From Aquimarina sediminis (lineage in GTDB: Bacteria > Bacteroidota > Bacteroidia > Flavobacteriales > Flavobacteriaceae): 64,000 nt of DNA. The notes below the pieces were generated by a model. That model was not told where the DNA came from. It was given only the letters and a program-made list of their open reading frames with translations, and did no database searches. Where the stretch lies: positions 1 to 64,000 of the forward strand of contig NZ_POYJ01000003.1 of assembly GCF_002895435.1 (NCBI RefSeq), read 5' to 3'. The translations under genes and the position numbers were made by a program. Positions within the stretch are counted from its first letter, which is position 1; each line of letters begins with the position of its first letter. This document shows positions 19,101-26,762 of the stretch, in pieces.

Positions 19101-22100
19101 TAAAAGGGATACATTGTTATGCAGATAAAAATAGAGCAGTTGCTATATGGAGACAAGCCAAAATGCTAGGCTCTGACCCTAAGAATTATACCTATAAAGA
19201 AAAAGGGAATACCGTCCTGGTCTTCTTAAAAAATGAAAAGGGGAAAAATATTGCGGTTTCAAACCCAATATCAAAAGCACAATTAGAATTAGGTACACTA
19301 ATAGAAGAATTTGCACAAGTTTGCGGCAATAGAAATACTAAACCTAAGTATGAAAAAGTAAAGGAAAAATATGGGTTTAGTATAAAAAAGAAAGATAACG
19401 CAAGTTTACTGATGAGCTATTGCTGTTATGATTCAGAGGAGGAGGCGTTGCAGTGTATTGGTGAAGCTTTTGAGCAAGGAAAACAAAAAAAGAATTTTCT
19501 TAAATCAGGAGATGAAGGTAATCCAGAATATAACTTTATTCTAAGAGATAAGTTTGACACATTTTTGGCACTACCTCCGGATCATCTAGAGACAGTAACA
19601 GATCGGGATAAAGCATTAGAAGCAACAACACAGTTCCTTAAAAAAAATGAAGTGCCAGTTTTAGTTAAAGAAGAACCTCGTCGATATGTTTGGACATTAC
19701 TGGATGAAGATAAAAAAGTATTGAAATCTACTGCCGAATTCTCATCAAAACTCAAGGCTCAGAATGATTTTGATACCACTGTAATGGCTGAAGCTAATCA
19801 AGGAAACTTAAAAGTACTTATTCCCCATTGTTATGAATTCAGAATTACAGACAGTATTGCAAGGTACAATTATGTATTTGGAGCAAGTGATCATGAAGGA
19901 AGATTACACCCTGTTTTTAGAAGCAAGGCAACATATGTATCAAAAGAAGAAGCTTCAAATGCTTACGAGAGTTTTGTAGAAAAACTACCAGCGCTACAGT
20001 TTAAGGCTATAACAAAAAAGGGCAGTAATTTTGATTTTGCACTATATGAGAATAACAAAACAACACCTTTGGCCATACAATATAAAAAGGGCAATCATGT
20101 AGCTTCACTAGAAGAAGCCAAAGAAACAGTAGGGTATCTTCAAAAGGTATATACGAGAAAAGGTGAACCGAATAAAAAGTTTATTGCTGATGCATTAGCC
20201 GAACATCCGAGAGGAAAATATGAATGGCGTTTTTATAAAAAAAATAGCCCTTTAGCAAGAAACCCTAAACAGTATACAGATAAGGATATAATAGAAAAAA
20301 TCAAATCTGAAATATGCGATGTAATTCCTCCTGTGACACTAAAAGAATGCCCTTCTAAGAAAAAGGCTGTTCAAATAAAACAAAACCAAAATTTATATCA
20401 TTATCAGGTTTGTTTTAAAGATGATAAAGGAGATGAGTTTATTCTTAATAGTTACAAAGGGTACAATAGCTGTGAAGAAGCAGAAATAGCTTATGATAAT
20501 CATTGGTTAGACATAATTGATATTGCAAGAGATATAACCAATTATGGTGAAGGAAGAAAAATAAGTGTAGAAGAGGTGTATAAAAAACAAGACTCTTCTG
20601 TTTGTGATGATATCTCTTTTATCGCAGTAATCCCTGAGGCAATCAGTAAAAGAGTAAAGGAAAAAAAAGGAAACGTAGAAGAGTTTTACGTAAAGTTAGC
20701 CCGTCTTTTTCCATTATTCAAAGTAGAAAATAATAATGATGAGGTCTGTAATACCAAATATAAGTACAGGGTAGTCAGGATGAAAAAGGTAGATAACCCA
20801 ACTCATAATTATTCCAATACAAAAAGCTATAGAGAACAAGTACTATGGGAAAGTGTATCATGTTACAATACCATTGAAGAAGTCAAACATGCATACCAAC
20901 ATTTTTATACATTGGCAGGTACGCCAAATAATTGTAGAGTATTATGCGAAAATGGGAAGTATTATGTTGGGTTGATTGAAGTTTTAGTAGAGAGTTCTTG
21001 TGATTTTGAAAGCGAGGAACAAGCCTGGGATGATGCTTTCCCTGATCCCGAAAACTTACGATGTGGTACTTGTGTACCCAAAGGAGTTAGAGAGTTTGTC
21101 TATGCTGCAGAAGAAGATAAGAATTATATAGCATATTGTGATCGAGAGTATTGGAAATTTAAAGTAGTATCTCCTGATTATTTTGTAGCAGACCACAATT
21201 GTAATTATGATTCTGAAAAAGAGCGAAATGAGCAAAAAGATAAATGGAATACGATTCTAAAAACAATAGACTGGACAAAATATATTACCAAAGAAAATTC
21301 TAGAGCAAAAAAGAACAGTATAGAACATAGATTTCTAACTCAGAAACCTCATACTAGCGAAGTGTCGGATGGGTTTAGTATTGATTTTTGTGATTTTGTT
21401 CAAAACATAAGAGATTGTTTACAATGTATTCCGGATTGCCTCATTGGTGATGATTTGGATAGCGATGTTAAAAAACAAAAAAGTAGATTAGAAGAAGTAA
21501 TCGATTGTCTTAAGAAGATATATAAGGATAACAAAGACATTATAAATATTCTCGAAAATGGGGGGATTAAGTTAGAAGACCTGCAGCGGGTTGCCAATTA
21601 CTTTCCGGTATACAAAACAGATAAAGGTTACTGTTACCAATTGTATTGGCCAACAAATGATCAGGATAGTACCCCTGATGGATTACAACCTTGTGGATGT
21701 AGTGATGAGATACAAGAAAAGGAAAGCCTTTGTAACAACAAATATGTTTTTGTAAGTAGTAATTATTATTCATGTTGTGAAGAAGCATTAAAAGCATTTG
21801 TAGAATTTTGTAATATGTCCAAAAACGGATGGTTGACCATCGAGTGCACGCAAAAAACACCTTATGGACCATTTTCTTTCCAGCTTGTGGATCTTCGAAA
21901 AAAAATAGGAGATCATCCCCAGCAGTACAACTGTTTGCAAGAAGTAACAGATGCTATTGAAATAACCAAGCAATGTGTACAAAATACCGGAATGCATCTT
22001 TTGGAACATATTTTATTACGTCCTAAAAGTGATGGTGAGTGTAACCACGTTATCATTGATGCCAATGGAGAAAGACAGCCCGTAAGCTGTTTATTACCAA

Positions 22101-23212
22101 TCTGCCCGGATTACGGATGTAAAATTGATTGGTATCCTGATATGGATAAAGATGATCCATGTGCAGAATCTAACCCCGATGAGCTTTGCTATATCCCGGG
22201 TAGTGATCCCTATTCGTTTTGGGCAACTATGGTATTGCCTGCATGGGATAAACGATTTAGAACTGCAGAAGCCAGAAAAGCATTTGAACAACTGATATAT
22301 AAAGAAGTACCGGCATTAGTAGGAATTAATATAGTATGGTTAAGCCCAAGAGATTTATGCAAATTTGAAGATGCATATAGGGTATGGCTGGAGTGGGAAG
22401 TAAATAAAGATCCTAAAAAACGTAGTTGTGGTCCAGACGATCTTTCACCAACCTGTCGAATTGTAGAGTGTATAAAAAATCTAGTTTCAGAACCACCGTG
22501 CGCCACGATTCCCGGAGCAGAAGGTGATTGCAATTGTGAACCAGAAGATGATAAAGAATCAACAGATCCATGTTGTTTACCCATAGAAACAGAAGGCTCT
22601 TTGTTTTGGGGATATTGCCCTGGATCACAGATGCCACAAGATAATATTCCAGGTACTGTATCTTCAGGATTAGAGACTAAGACAGCAAGTGCTAAAACAA
22701 AACCAAAAGTAAAATCAACTAATAAAAAAGTAACCCCCAAAAAGAAGACCACTGTAAAAAAGACAGCCAAAAATAGTGAAAAAGAGGTGCTAGCTCTGGT
22801 AAGACAAAGAAAACCTAGGTATCTCGAGAATATCGAAGTAGCAGCAAACGACTCGATACGTAAGACAAAAAGCTATGAACGTGTTCAGTTTTTCATTAAA
22901 AACGCACCAACAATAAACGGCTATGTTCAATTGGCAAACTTTTTCAGTAGATATAGCCTTCAAAAAGATAATAACCTTTCCGCGTTCTTAGAATTAATTA
23001 AAAATGCAACCTGGCATATACTTGATGCTTTAGTACTTGATAAAAAGGCAGAAGTAAATAAAGAGGATTTAGACGCGCTAAAAAAGAGTTTCCAAAGATT
23101 GAAATCAAAAGGACTTTCGCTTAAAGAAGTTACCAAAAACTGGAAGCAAGAAGAAATAAAAACACTCACCAATTTAAAAACAGTAAAACAAATCAAGAGT
23201 ATTATAAAATAA
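16154..23212 (+). CDS. 2352-residue baseplate-associated repeat protein (Afp12/Pvc12 position)
   Basis: The N-terminus (residues ~15-75) has a KIWTDHNAHDPGITILEVLV motif typical of baseplate wedge proteins of the gp6/J group, and the core to ~residue 560 looks baseplate-like. From about 768 to 1960 roughly a dozen 45-60-residue modules follow the pattern Y-x-F-x-L-x-D/K-x2-G-x-L ... Y-x-S-x-EEA-x-A, like YegP/DUF1508 modules (for example near 768, 971, 1073, 1125, 1226, 1413, 1536 and 1826). A Cys-rich segment, a Lys/Thr-rich linker (~2176-2210) and a helical tail close the protein. It is far longer than Pvc12. A host-binding or fibre-substituting role is inference. Confidence 0.8.
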   Translation: MAKASENKITVLSQKDPNIPDFLDFKTLRKEGLEHIGALSGKIWTDHNAHDPGITILEVLVYALMDLGYKTNLPFKDLIALKDESDTDDNFLTPLEILTVNPVTITDYRKLLLEIKGVRNAWLEPTHQEVKLYIDEYQNQLNCKGGGNTRCPEIELNGLYKVYIEKDIDIIQDNRNEKALIKEVKSLLAAHRNLCEDFVEDVCVLQPHNIGVCAEVEIKTGYDPERIYAQIIKRTRDFIQPKISYYTLKELLNKGKTIDEIFAGRPYLQESFGFVDTEELENIENRDEIYVSDLYSVILSIEGVLRVKKAHFKGGSVVSSDEYCKEKGDSSYWSTGIKISKQEVPVFSLKETCIDLYSAEGFIPLNTSKIHQTFSFAKKFHLPDEELDNQIPLGRYREDLKTFESIQNDFPVVYGIGEDGLSDNATLLRKTQALQLKGYLMFYDQMLANYTAQLSQIRSLFALTPEADKEVSAKRTYFTDLPQEVPGLEEVLQLYEENEQIPKGARLAIPVARDTKWHQTITRLQSDPRSRLTIENYCDANSNDVGILTFSSSAIRTIYIHQLIDAFFSNNYTIEVLHDRGGYFFTLCPDFPGDVVLVGIQRYATHNDAVNGAKNVAFLCALKETYSVVSDVSQNNANTDQHYFNLSYNPVSYINLIQSLTETPQEYVERRKQFLDHLLARFGEKFTDYAILQYQNKVDQTNNKQQTIADQSSYINKFAEVSRNRAKAFDYTNTSWNTNNVSGFEKRISLLSGVSNYNRRNLCNFEVVRCYRLQLKGPKGNVFFRSNRSYQSKDELSSAAEVLLQDLRDSKKYTLLEKRLNGFKSEEIQRLFSKKPEEENIIPAQFQYHQQLLSHNGDVVIYDQKVKLKSNKEALDKKDHFIDQINAGTQKDKDESEFRLLPLSRENRYINTKRLNYHIDTLISWKWHKYEEKAKKKVKSDLVFKNQDKAWQHLIDEPESQKCIVPYKQAFQWELIIKGNILLKGIHCYADKNRAVAIWRQAKMLGSDPKNYTYKEKGNTVLVFLKNEKGKNIAVSNPISKAQLELGTLIEEFAQVCGNRNTKPKYEKVKEKYGFSIKKKDNASLLMSYCCYDSEEEALQCIGEAFEQGKQKKNFLKSGDEGNPEYNFILRDKFDTFLALPPDHLETVTDRDKALEATTQFLKKNEVPVLVKEEPRRYVWTLLDEDKKVLKSTAEFSSKLKAQNDFDTTVMAEANQGNLKVLIPHCYEFRITDSIARYNYVFGASDHEGRLHPVFRSKATYVSKEEASNAYESFVEKLPALQFKAITKKGSNFDFALYENNKTTPLAIQYKKGNHVASLEEAKETVGYLQKVYTRKGEPNKKFIADALAEHPRGKYEWRFYKKNSPLARNPKQYTDKDIIEKIKSEICDVIPPVTLKECPSKKKAVQIKQNQNLYHYQVCFKDDKGDEFILNSYKGYNSCEEAEIAYDNHWLDIIDIARDITNYGEGRKISVEEVYKKQDSSVCDDISFIAVIPEAISKRVKEKKGNVEEFYVKLARLFPLFKVENNNDEVCNTKYKYRVVRMKKVDNPTHNYSNTKSYREQVLWESVSCYNTIEEVKHAYQHFYTLAGTPNNCRVLCENGKYYVGLIEVLVESSCDFESEEQAWDDAFPDPENLRCGTCVPKGVREFVYAAEEDKNYIAYCDREYWKFKVVSPDYFVADHNCNYDSEKERNEQKDKWNTILKTIDWTKYITKENSRAKKNSIEHRFLTQKPHTSEVSDGFSIDFCDFVQNIRDCLQCIPDCLIGDDLDSDVKKQKSRLEEVIDCLKKIYKDNKDIINILENGGIKLEDLQRVANYFPVYKTDKGYCYQLYWPTNDQDSTPDGLQPCGCSDEIQEKESLCNNKYVFVSSNYYSCCEEALKAFVEFCNMSKNGWLTIECTQKTPYGPFSFQLVDLRKKIGDHPQQYNCLQEVTDAIEITKQCVQNTGMHLLEHILLRPKSDGECNHVIIDANGERQPVSCLLPICPDYGCKIDWYPDMDKDDPCAESNPDELCYIPGSDPYSFWATMVLPAWDKRFRTAEARKAFEQLIYKEVPALVGINIVWLSPRDLCKFEDAYRVWLEWEVNKDPKKRSCGPDDLSPTCRIVECIKNLVSEPPCATIPGAEGDCNCEPEDDKESTDPCCLPIETEGSLFWGYCPGSQMPQDNIPGTVSSGLETKTASAKTKPKVKSTNKKVTPKKKTTVKKTAKNSEKEVLALVRQRKPRYLENIEVAANDSIRKTKSYERVQFFIKNAPTINGYVQLANFFSRYSLQKDNNLSAFLELIKNATWHILDALVLDKKAEVNKEDLDALKKSFQRLKSKGLSLKEVTKNWKQEEIKTLTNLKTVKQIKSIIK

Positions 23213-23216
23213 TTAT

Positions 23217-24848
23217 ATGTCGAATAACCATCTCATAGGAAAACAAATTATAGCGTTAGAAATACCTTCTTCCAAAAAAACGTATGCTGTACAACAACGT
23301 ATGAGTGAGTTAGTTTGGAATACGTTAGTCCCTGAGATGAATTCGTTATTTGACAGAATGGTAGGGGAAGATGAAGTAGTACAACTGGATCGGATAGAAA
23401 TTGACATAGGAACAATTGTTTTAGATGAAGAAAATATCCTTGATATAGTAGATAAGATAATGCTATTACTAGCAGAAAAATGTATCCAGGCAGTGTATAC
23501 AACCAGAGATGTAGAAGAAGGGATTTTGAAGGCTCCTCAAGACCAAAAACAACTCTCTACAAGAGAGCAGTATTTTAATCTATGGCTATATTGGCTAGAA
23601 AGAGGAACATTGCCTTCGTATACCATTGTACCCAAAGAAAATTGGATCGAGAAGGTATTAGAAACTTTAGGACTCGAAGATAAAGCCATATTGCAGTTAC
23701 AAGCAGTCCTGGAAAAACATCCAACGGCATTTCAACGTTTAATTATACAACATAATGCTACAGACTTAAAATCCATCGTAGAATTATACACTGGTTTTTC
23801 CCAGAATGGATTACTAGTTTTTTTTAATGAGTTATCTCAATTGTATAGGGAAGAGGATATGTTCATAACAAGAAAGTTAACGATAAGAGAACTCGAAGTC
23901 GTTTTATGGAAAACAATCTACAAAAAAGTAATCCTGAAAAGAGAGAAGTTGAGTACTGAGAAGTTGATCGATCAATTAGTAGAACATCCGGAAATATTAG
24001 CCTTAAGAAAGAAGTTTAGCGATACGCCAGAAAAATTTAAAAATGGAACCCCTCTTTTATTAAAAGCTTTTGATAAAAAGACTAACGAGTTTTTAAAAAA
24101 TAAGTATAAGAAAGAAAAAAAAGAGATAAAGAAAAAGAACGAAAGTAATGCACAAGAAAAAGAATTTCTGGAGGAGGTTGTAGATAAAGAAATAGAGAGA
24201 GATAAATCAGATAATAGAGCAGATAAAACCAAGGAAAAAAGAGCTATTCACCCTGAGTTTGATGAGACTCAAAATGTGGATTATACAAAAGAAATGCTTG
24301 ATGATGTTAAGGTTGAAGAACCTATAAAAGAGGCTTCTGAAATGGCATTACCACAGTTTTTTAAAAATGCTGGGATAGTACTTTTACATCCTTTTCTCAA
24401 TAACCTGTTCAAAAAAATGGATTTATTACAAGAATCCCGTTTCAAGAATTATCAATGCCAATCTAAAGCTGTTTTGCTCTTACATTTTTTGGTAAGTGGC
24501 AATGATCAGGTTATAGATTTTGATTTGGTTTTGCCCAAATTTCTTTGTGATATGCCGGTAAATATACCGTTGGATCATACAATGGTTTTATCTGAAACTG
24601 AAAAAGAAGAAGCCGATCATCTGTTACAAGCAGTGATAGAACATTGGGGAGTATTAGGGAGCACTTCTCCTAATGGTTTGAGAGAAGGGTTTTTAGTACG
24701 CGAAGGTAAACTGAAAAAGGAACAGTCTGGTTGGCAATTATGTGTAGAGCAAAAAGCTATTGATGTATTGCTGGACAAATTACCATGGAACCTGAGCATG
24801 ATTAAACTCCCATGGATGAAAGAGCTGCTAAAAGTCGAATGGAGATAA
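23217..24848 (+). CDS. Contractile injection system tape measure protein
   Basis: The 543-residue protein starts NHLIGKQIIALEIPSSKKTY and contains DEVVQLDRIEIDIGTI, the N-terminal signature of the CIS tape-measure family (Pvc14/Afp14 position). The central ~280-370 segment is very Lys/Glu-rich and probably an extended coiled coil. The C-terminal part resumes the family pattern (GIVLLHPFLNNLFKKMDLLQ; KAVLLLHFLVSGNDQ; LVREGKLKKEQSGWQL). The protein sets particle length and lies in the tube lumen. The gene begins 4 bp after the giant baseplate-associated gene and is the last of the tightly packed structural block. Confidence 0.9.
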   Translation: MSNNHLIGKQIIALEIPSSKKTYAVQQRMSELVWNTLVPEMNSLFDRMVGEDEVVQLDRIEIDIGTIVLDEENILDIVDKIMLLLAEKCIQAVYTTRDVEEGILKAPQDQKQLSTREQYFNLWLYWLERGTLPSYTIVPKENWIEKVLETLGLEDKAILQLQAVLEKHPTAFQRLIIQHNATDLKSIVELYTGFSQNGLLVFFNELSQLYREEDMFITRKLTIRELEVVLWKTIYKKVILKREKLSTEKLIDQLVEHPEILALRKKFSDTPEKFKNGTPLLLKAFDKKTNEFLKNKYKKEKKEIKKKNESNAQEKEFLEEVVDKEIERDKSDNRADKTKEKRAIHPEFDETQNVDYTKEMLDDVKVEEPIKEASEMALPQFFKNAGIVLLHPFLNNLFKKMDLLQESRFKNYQCQSKAVLLLHFLVSGNDQVIDFDLVLPKFLCDMPVNIPLDHTMVLSETEKEEADHLLQAVIEHWGVLGSTSPNGLREGFLVREGKLKKEQSGWQLCVEQKAIDVLLDKLPWNLSMIKLPWMKELLKVEWR

Positions 24849-24895
24849 AATGATATGAATGAAAGATTCAATGTCGTTTAGTTAAGGAGCTAATC

Positions 24896-24964
24896 GTCAG
24901 TCTGAGCTTGTCGAAGAAATTAGAAAATGTGAATCTGAAAGCACTTCGACAAGTTCAGTGTGAC
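24896..24964. repeat. REP-like interspersed inverted repeat, copy 1
   Basis: A 21-bp arm at 24896-24916 (GTCAGTCTGAGCTTGTCGAAG) pairs with 24944-24964 at 18 of 21 positions across a 27-bp AT-rich loop. A related element occurs at 38644-38714 with the arms in opposite order. The core CTTCGACAAG/CTTGTCGAAG is a common intergenic repeat core in flavobacterial genomes (from general knowledge). It sits just after the structural block and could cap transcripts or be a passive mobile repeat. Confidence 0.8.
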
Positions 24965-25061
24965 AAGGGATATTAGATTACCCTTAAATTAATGACATTG
25001 GTTAAAAAATGTAAAAACCTCTCCTAGAAAAGGGAGGATAATAAAATTTGTTGGTTAGCCT

Positions 25062-25235
25062 ATGATTATTGTACGTCGATGGGCAAATGAAGTTAATCTA
25101 TCAACAAATTTACAAGGCTCTTTAACAAAAGAACCACCTGAGTTAACAAAACTAGGGGATTCTTTAACAAATGAAGTACCTAAACTGACAGAACTACCGG
25201 GAGCTTTAACAATTAAAGTACCGGGGGGTACTTAA
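25062..25235 (+). CDS. Small repeat protein candidate (57 aa)
   Basis: An ATG-started frame of 57 codons contains three imperfect ~14-residue repeats: GSLTKEPPELTKL, GDSLTNEVPKLTEL and PGALTIKVPGGT. A purine-rich AAAAGGGAGGA lies about 30 bp upstream, which is rather far for a ribosome site. The regular amino-acid periodicity suggests the frame is or was translated, but no family is recognised. It could equally be a short DNA tandem repeat that happens to be open. It lies between the tape-measure gene and the cargo block. Confidence 0.4.
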   Translation: MIIVRRWANEVNLSTNLQGSLTKEPPELTKLGDSLTNEVPKLTELPGALTIKVPGGT

Positions 25236-25296
25236 GAAGTGGGGTCAGATTTTAAAAAACTGACAGGATGACAATGAAACGATAAAAATTAATGAG

Positions 25297-25965
25297 ATGA
25301 AAGCAATATTCGACAACCTATACATTTATGAAATTGTGCTACTTTTTTTGGGAGTATTTCTATTTATGCTTCTTTGCGCAGGCTTAGTATATTTTATTAT
25401 CAGGAAAGATGATTTAAAAAAATTACTGCTCTTTTTCCCTATACCTATCATTATGATTGCATATCCTAGTATACAGGAGATACAAATTGAAAAAGACAAA
25501 TTCGCACTAAAAAAGTATTCAGATGAAGTTATAGAAAACCCTAATGATACTGTTGCTCATAATGAGTTGGTAAGGGTAACAGAAAAACTCGAAAAAAGAG
25601 CTACAACTGTCGAAGATTTAAAAGCAGTGGCAGAGGCAAATTTGTTGCTTGGTAATCCTGAAAAAGCGATTGATTTAACAAACAAGGCTATCGAAAACAA
25701 GGAAGATGTTATATATGAACCAATTAAAGATAAGGAAGAGGATAGTCTTATTAATGGTCTGCCGAACATAGAAATTCTACAAGGAATAAAAACGGTAGCT
25801 ACCATCCAAAAAGAAATTGAATCCGACCCTTCTGCATTAAAAGATACCATCATTTTGAAAGAACAGATTGATAAGATTTACAGGCAGAATCCTAAAACAA
25901 AAAAATACTTGAATCAAAAGATATTAATGCAACAGCAAAAAAAAGTAGTGAAGGCAAATCAATAG
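25297..25965 (+). CDS. Membrane-anchored TPR-like protein of unknown function
   Basis: The 222-residue protein has one clear N-terminal transmembrane helix (residues ~12-35, LLFLGVFLFMLLCAGLVYFI), a short loop (RKDDLKK) and a second hydrophobic stretch (~43-56). A soluble helical part follows, containing a TPR-like unit (AEANLLLGNPEKAIDLTNKA, ~110-130). The C-terminus is basic. It is the first gene after the structural block and ends 14 bp before the first leader-bearing cargo gene. A membrane scaffold for assembly or release is conceivable. No family is recognised. Confidence 0.7.
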   Translation: MKAIFDNLYIYEIVLLFLGVFLFMLLCAGLVYFIIRKDDLKKLLLFFPIPIIMIAYPSIQEIQIEKDKFALKKYSDEVIENPNDTVAHNELVRVTEKLEKRATTVEDLKAVAEANLLLGNPEKAIDLTNKAIENKEDVIYEPIKDKEEDSLINGLPNIEILQGIKTVATIQKEIESDPSALKDTIILKEQIDKIYRQNPKTKKYLNQKILMQQQKKVVKANQ

Positions 25966-25979
25966 CATATAAAGAATAG

Positions 25980-26684
25980 TTGAAGGCAATAGAATCACAT
26001 AAAAGTACTCATACCCAAAACCTAATTCAAAAAAAGAGGGAGCCGTTCTTTAATCAGAAGGGACAAGGAGTTTTTTTTTCAAGAACAAATAAAAATACAC
26101 CTTCTTTTTTTGGAGAAAATACTATTCAAAAAAAGGAAAATGTAAATACCGATGTCATTCAGAAACAAGATGGACCAGATCAGGTTACAGAAGAAAATAA
26201 TCCACCAGAAAGTAGTACGTCTACAACAACAAGTCAAGGTGGAGGTACTCCACGAACAAATAGGTGTTACACCAATCCTGAGTTCCCGGACTTTAGGTGT
26301 CTGGCGTATGCTTTAAAGCTAGATGTAGATGAGAATTTATGGAATAATGCTCATCATTTTTATCGGGTGGCATCATTATATCCGGGAAATAATGAGTTAA
26401 TGTGGAACACTTTTTTAAGATATGGATTAGGGATTAACCTTTTACAGACAAGTTTTGGGTTTTTGGGAGCTAACGAAACATTAGGATCAGTACTCTCTTA
26501 TGGAACCGGGATAGGACTAAAATCGTTTGAGTTTTTTCAAAATGGAGAACTTCAGTTAGATATCCCCATACCCTTGGGAAGAGGAGTTAATTTGGATTTT
26601 CAATTTGATCTGAATGCTAATCCAGATGATTTAACACAGATAAGAGGAGTTAGTGGGGGAGTTGGACTCTCAGGTCACTTTTAG
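25980..26684 (+). CDS. eCIS cargo candidate with shared leader, no DUF4157 protease motif
   Basis: The 234-residue product uses a TTG start at 25980, chosen because it gives the leader seen in three other proteins here: MKAIESHKS, then IQKKREPFF, GQGVFFS and FF-x3-TIQKK. A Thr/Ser/Gly-rich linker (~70-95) leads to a ~140-residue C-terminal domain beginning NRCYTNPEFPDFRCLAYALK and ending in amphipathic beta strands (LDIPIPLGRGVNLDFQFDL). No HELTH motif is present. The C-terminal domain is not recognised. Loading into the eCIS through the leader is inference. Confidence 0.75.
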   Translation: MKAIESHKSTHTQNLIQKKREPFFNQKGQGVFFSRTNKNTPSFFGENTIQKKENVNTDVIQKQDGPDQVTEENNPPESSTSTTTSQGGGTPRTNRCYTNPEFPDFRCLAYALKLDVDENLWNNAHHFYRVASLYPGNNELMWNTFLRYGLGINLLQTSFGFLGANETLGSVLSYGTGIGLKSFEFFQNGELQLDIPIPLGRGVNLDFQFDLNANPDDLTQIRGVSGGVGLSGHF

Positions 26685-26762
26685 GACGAATTAGTATAAA
26701 TATTTTGGTAGAAAAAAGATGTATAATCAAATAAAATATAATTAGGGATTGAAGAAAAATAG

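Noticed and set aside
22210-22770. 186-residue minus-strand open frame
   Set aside because: It is opposite the C-terminal part of the 2352-residue protein. The hydrophobic start is the complement of the Lys/Thr linker.
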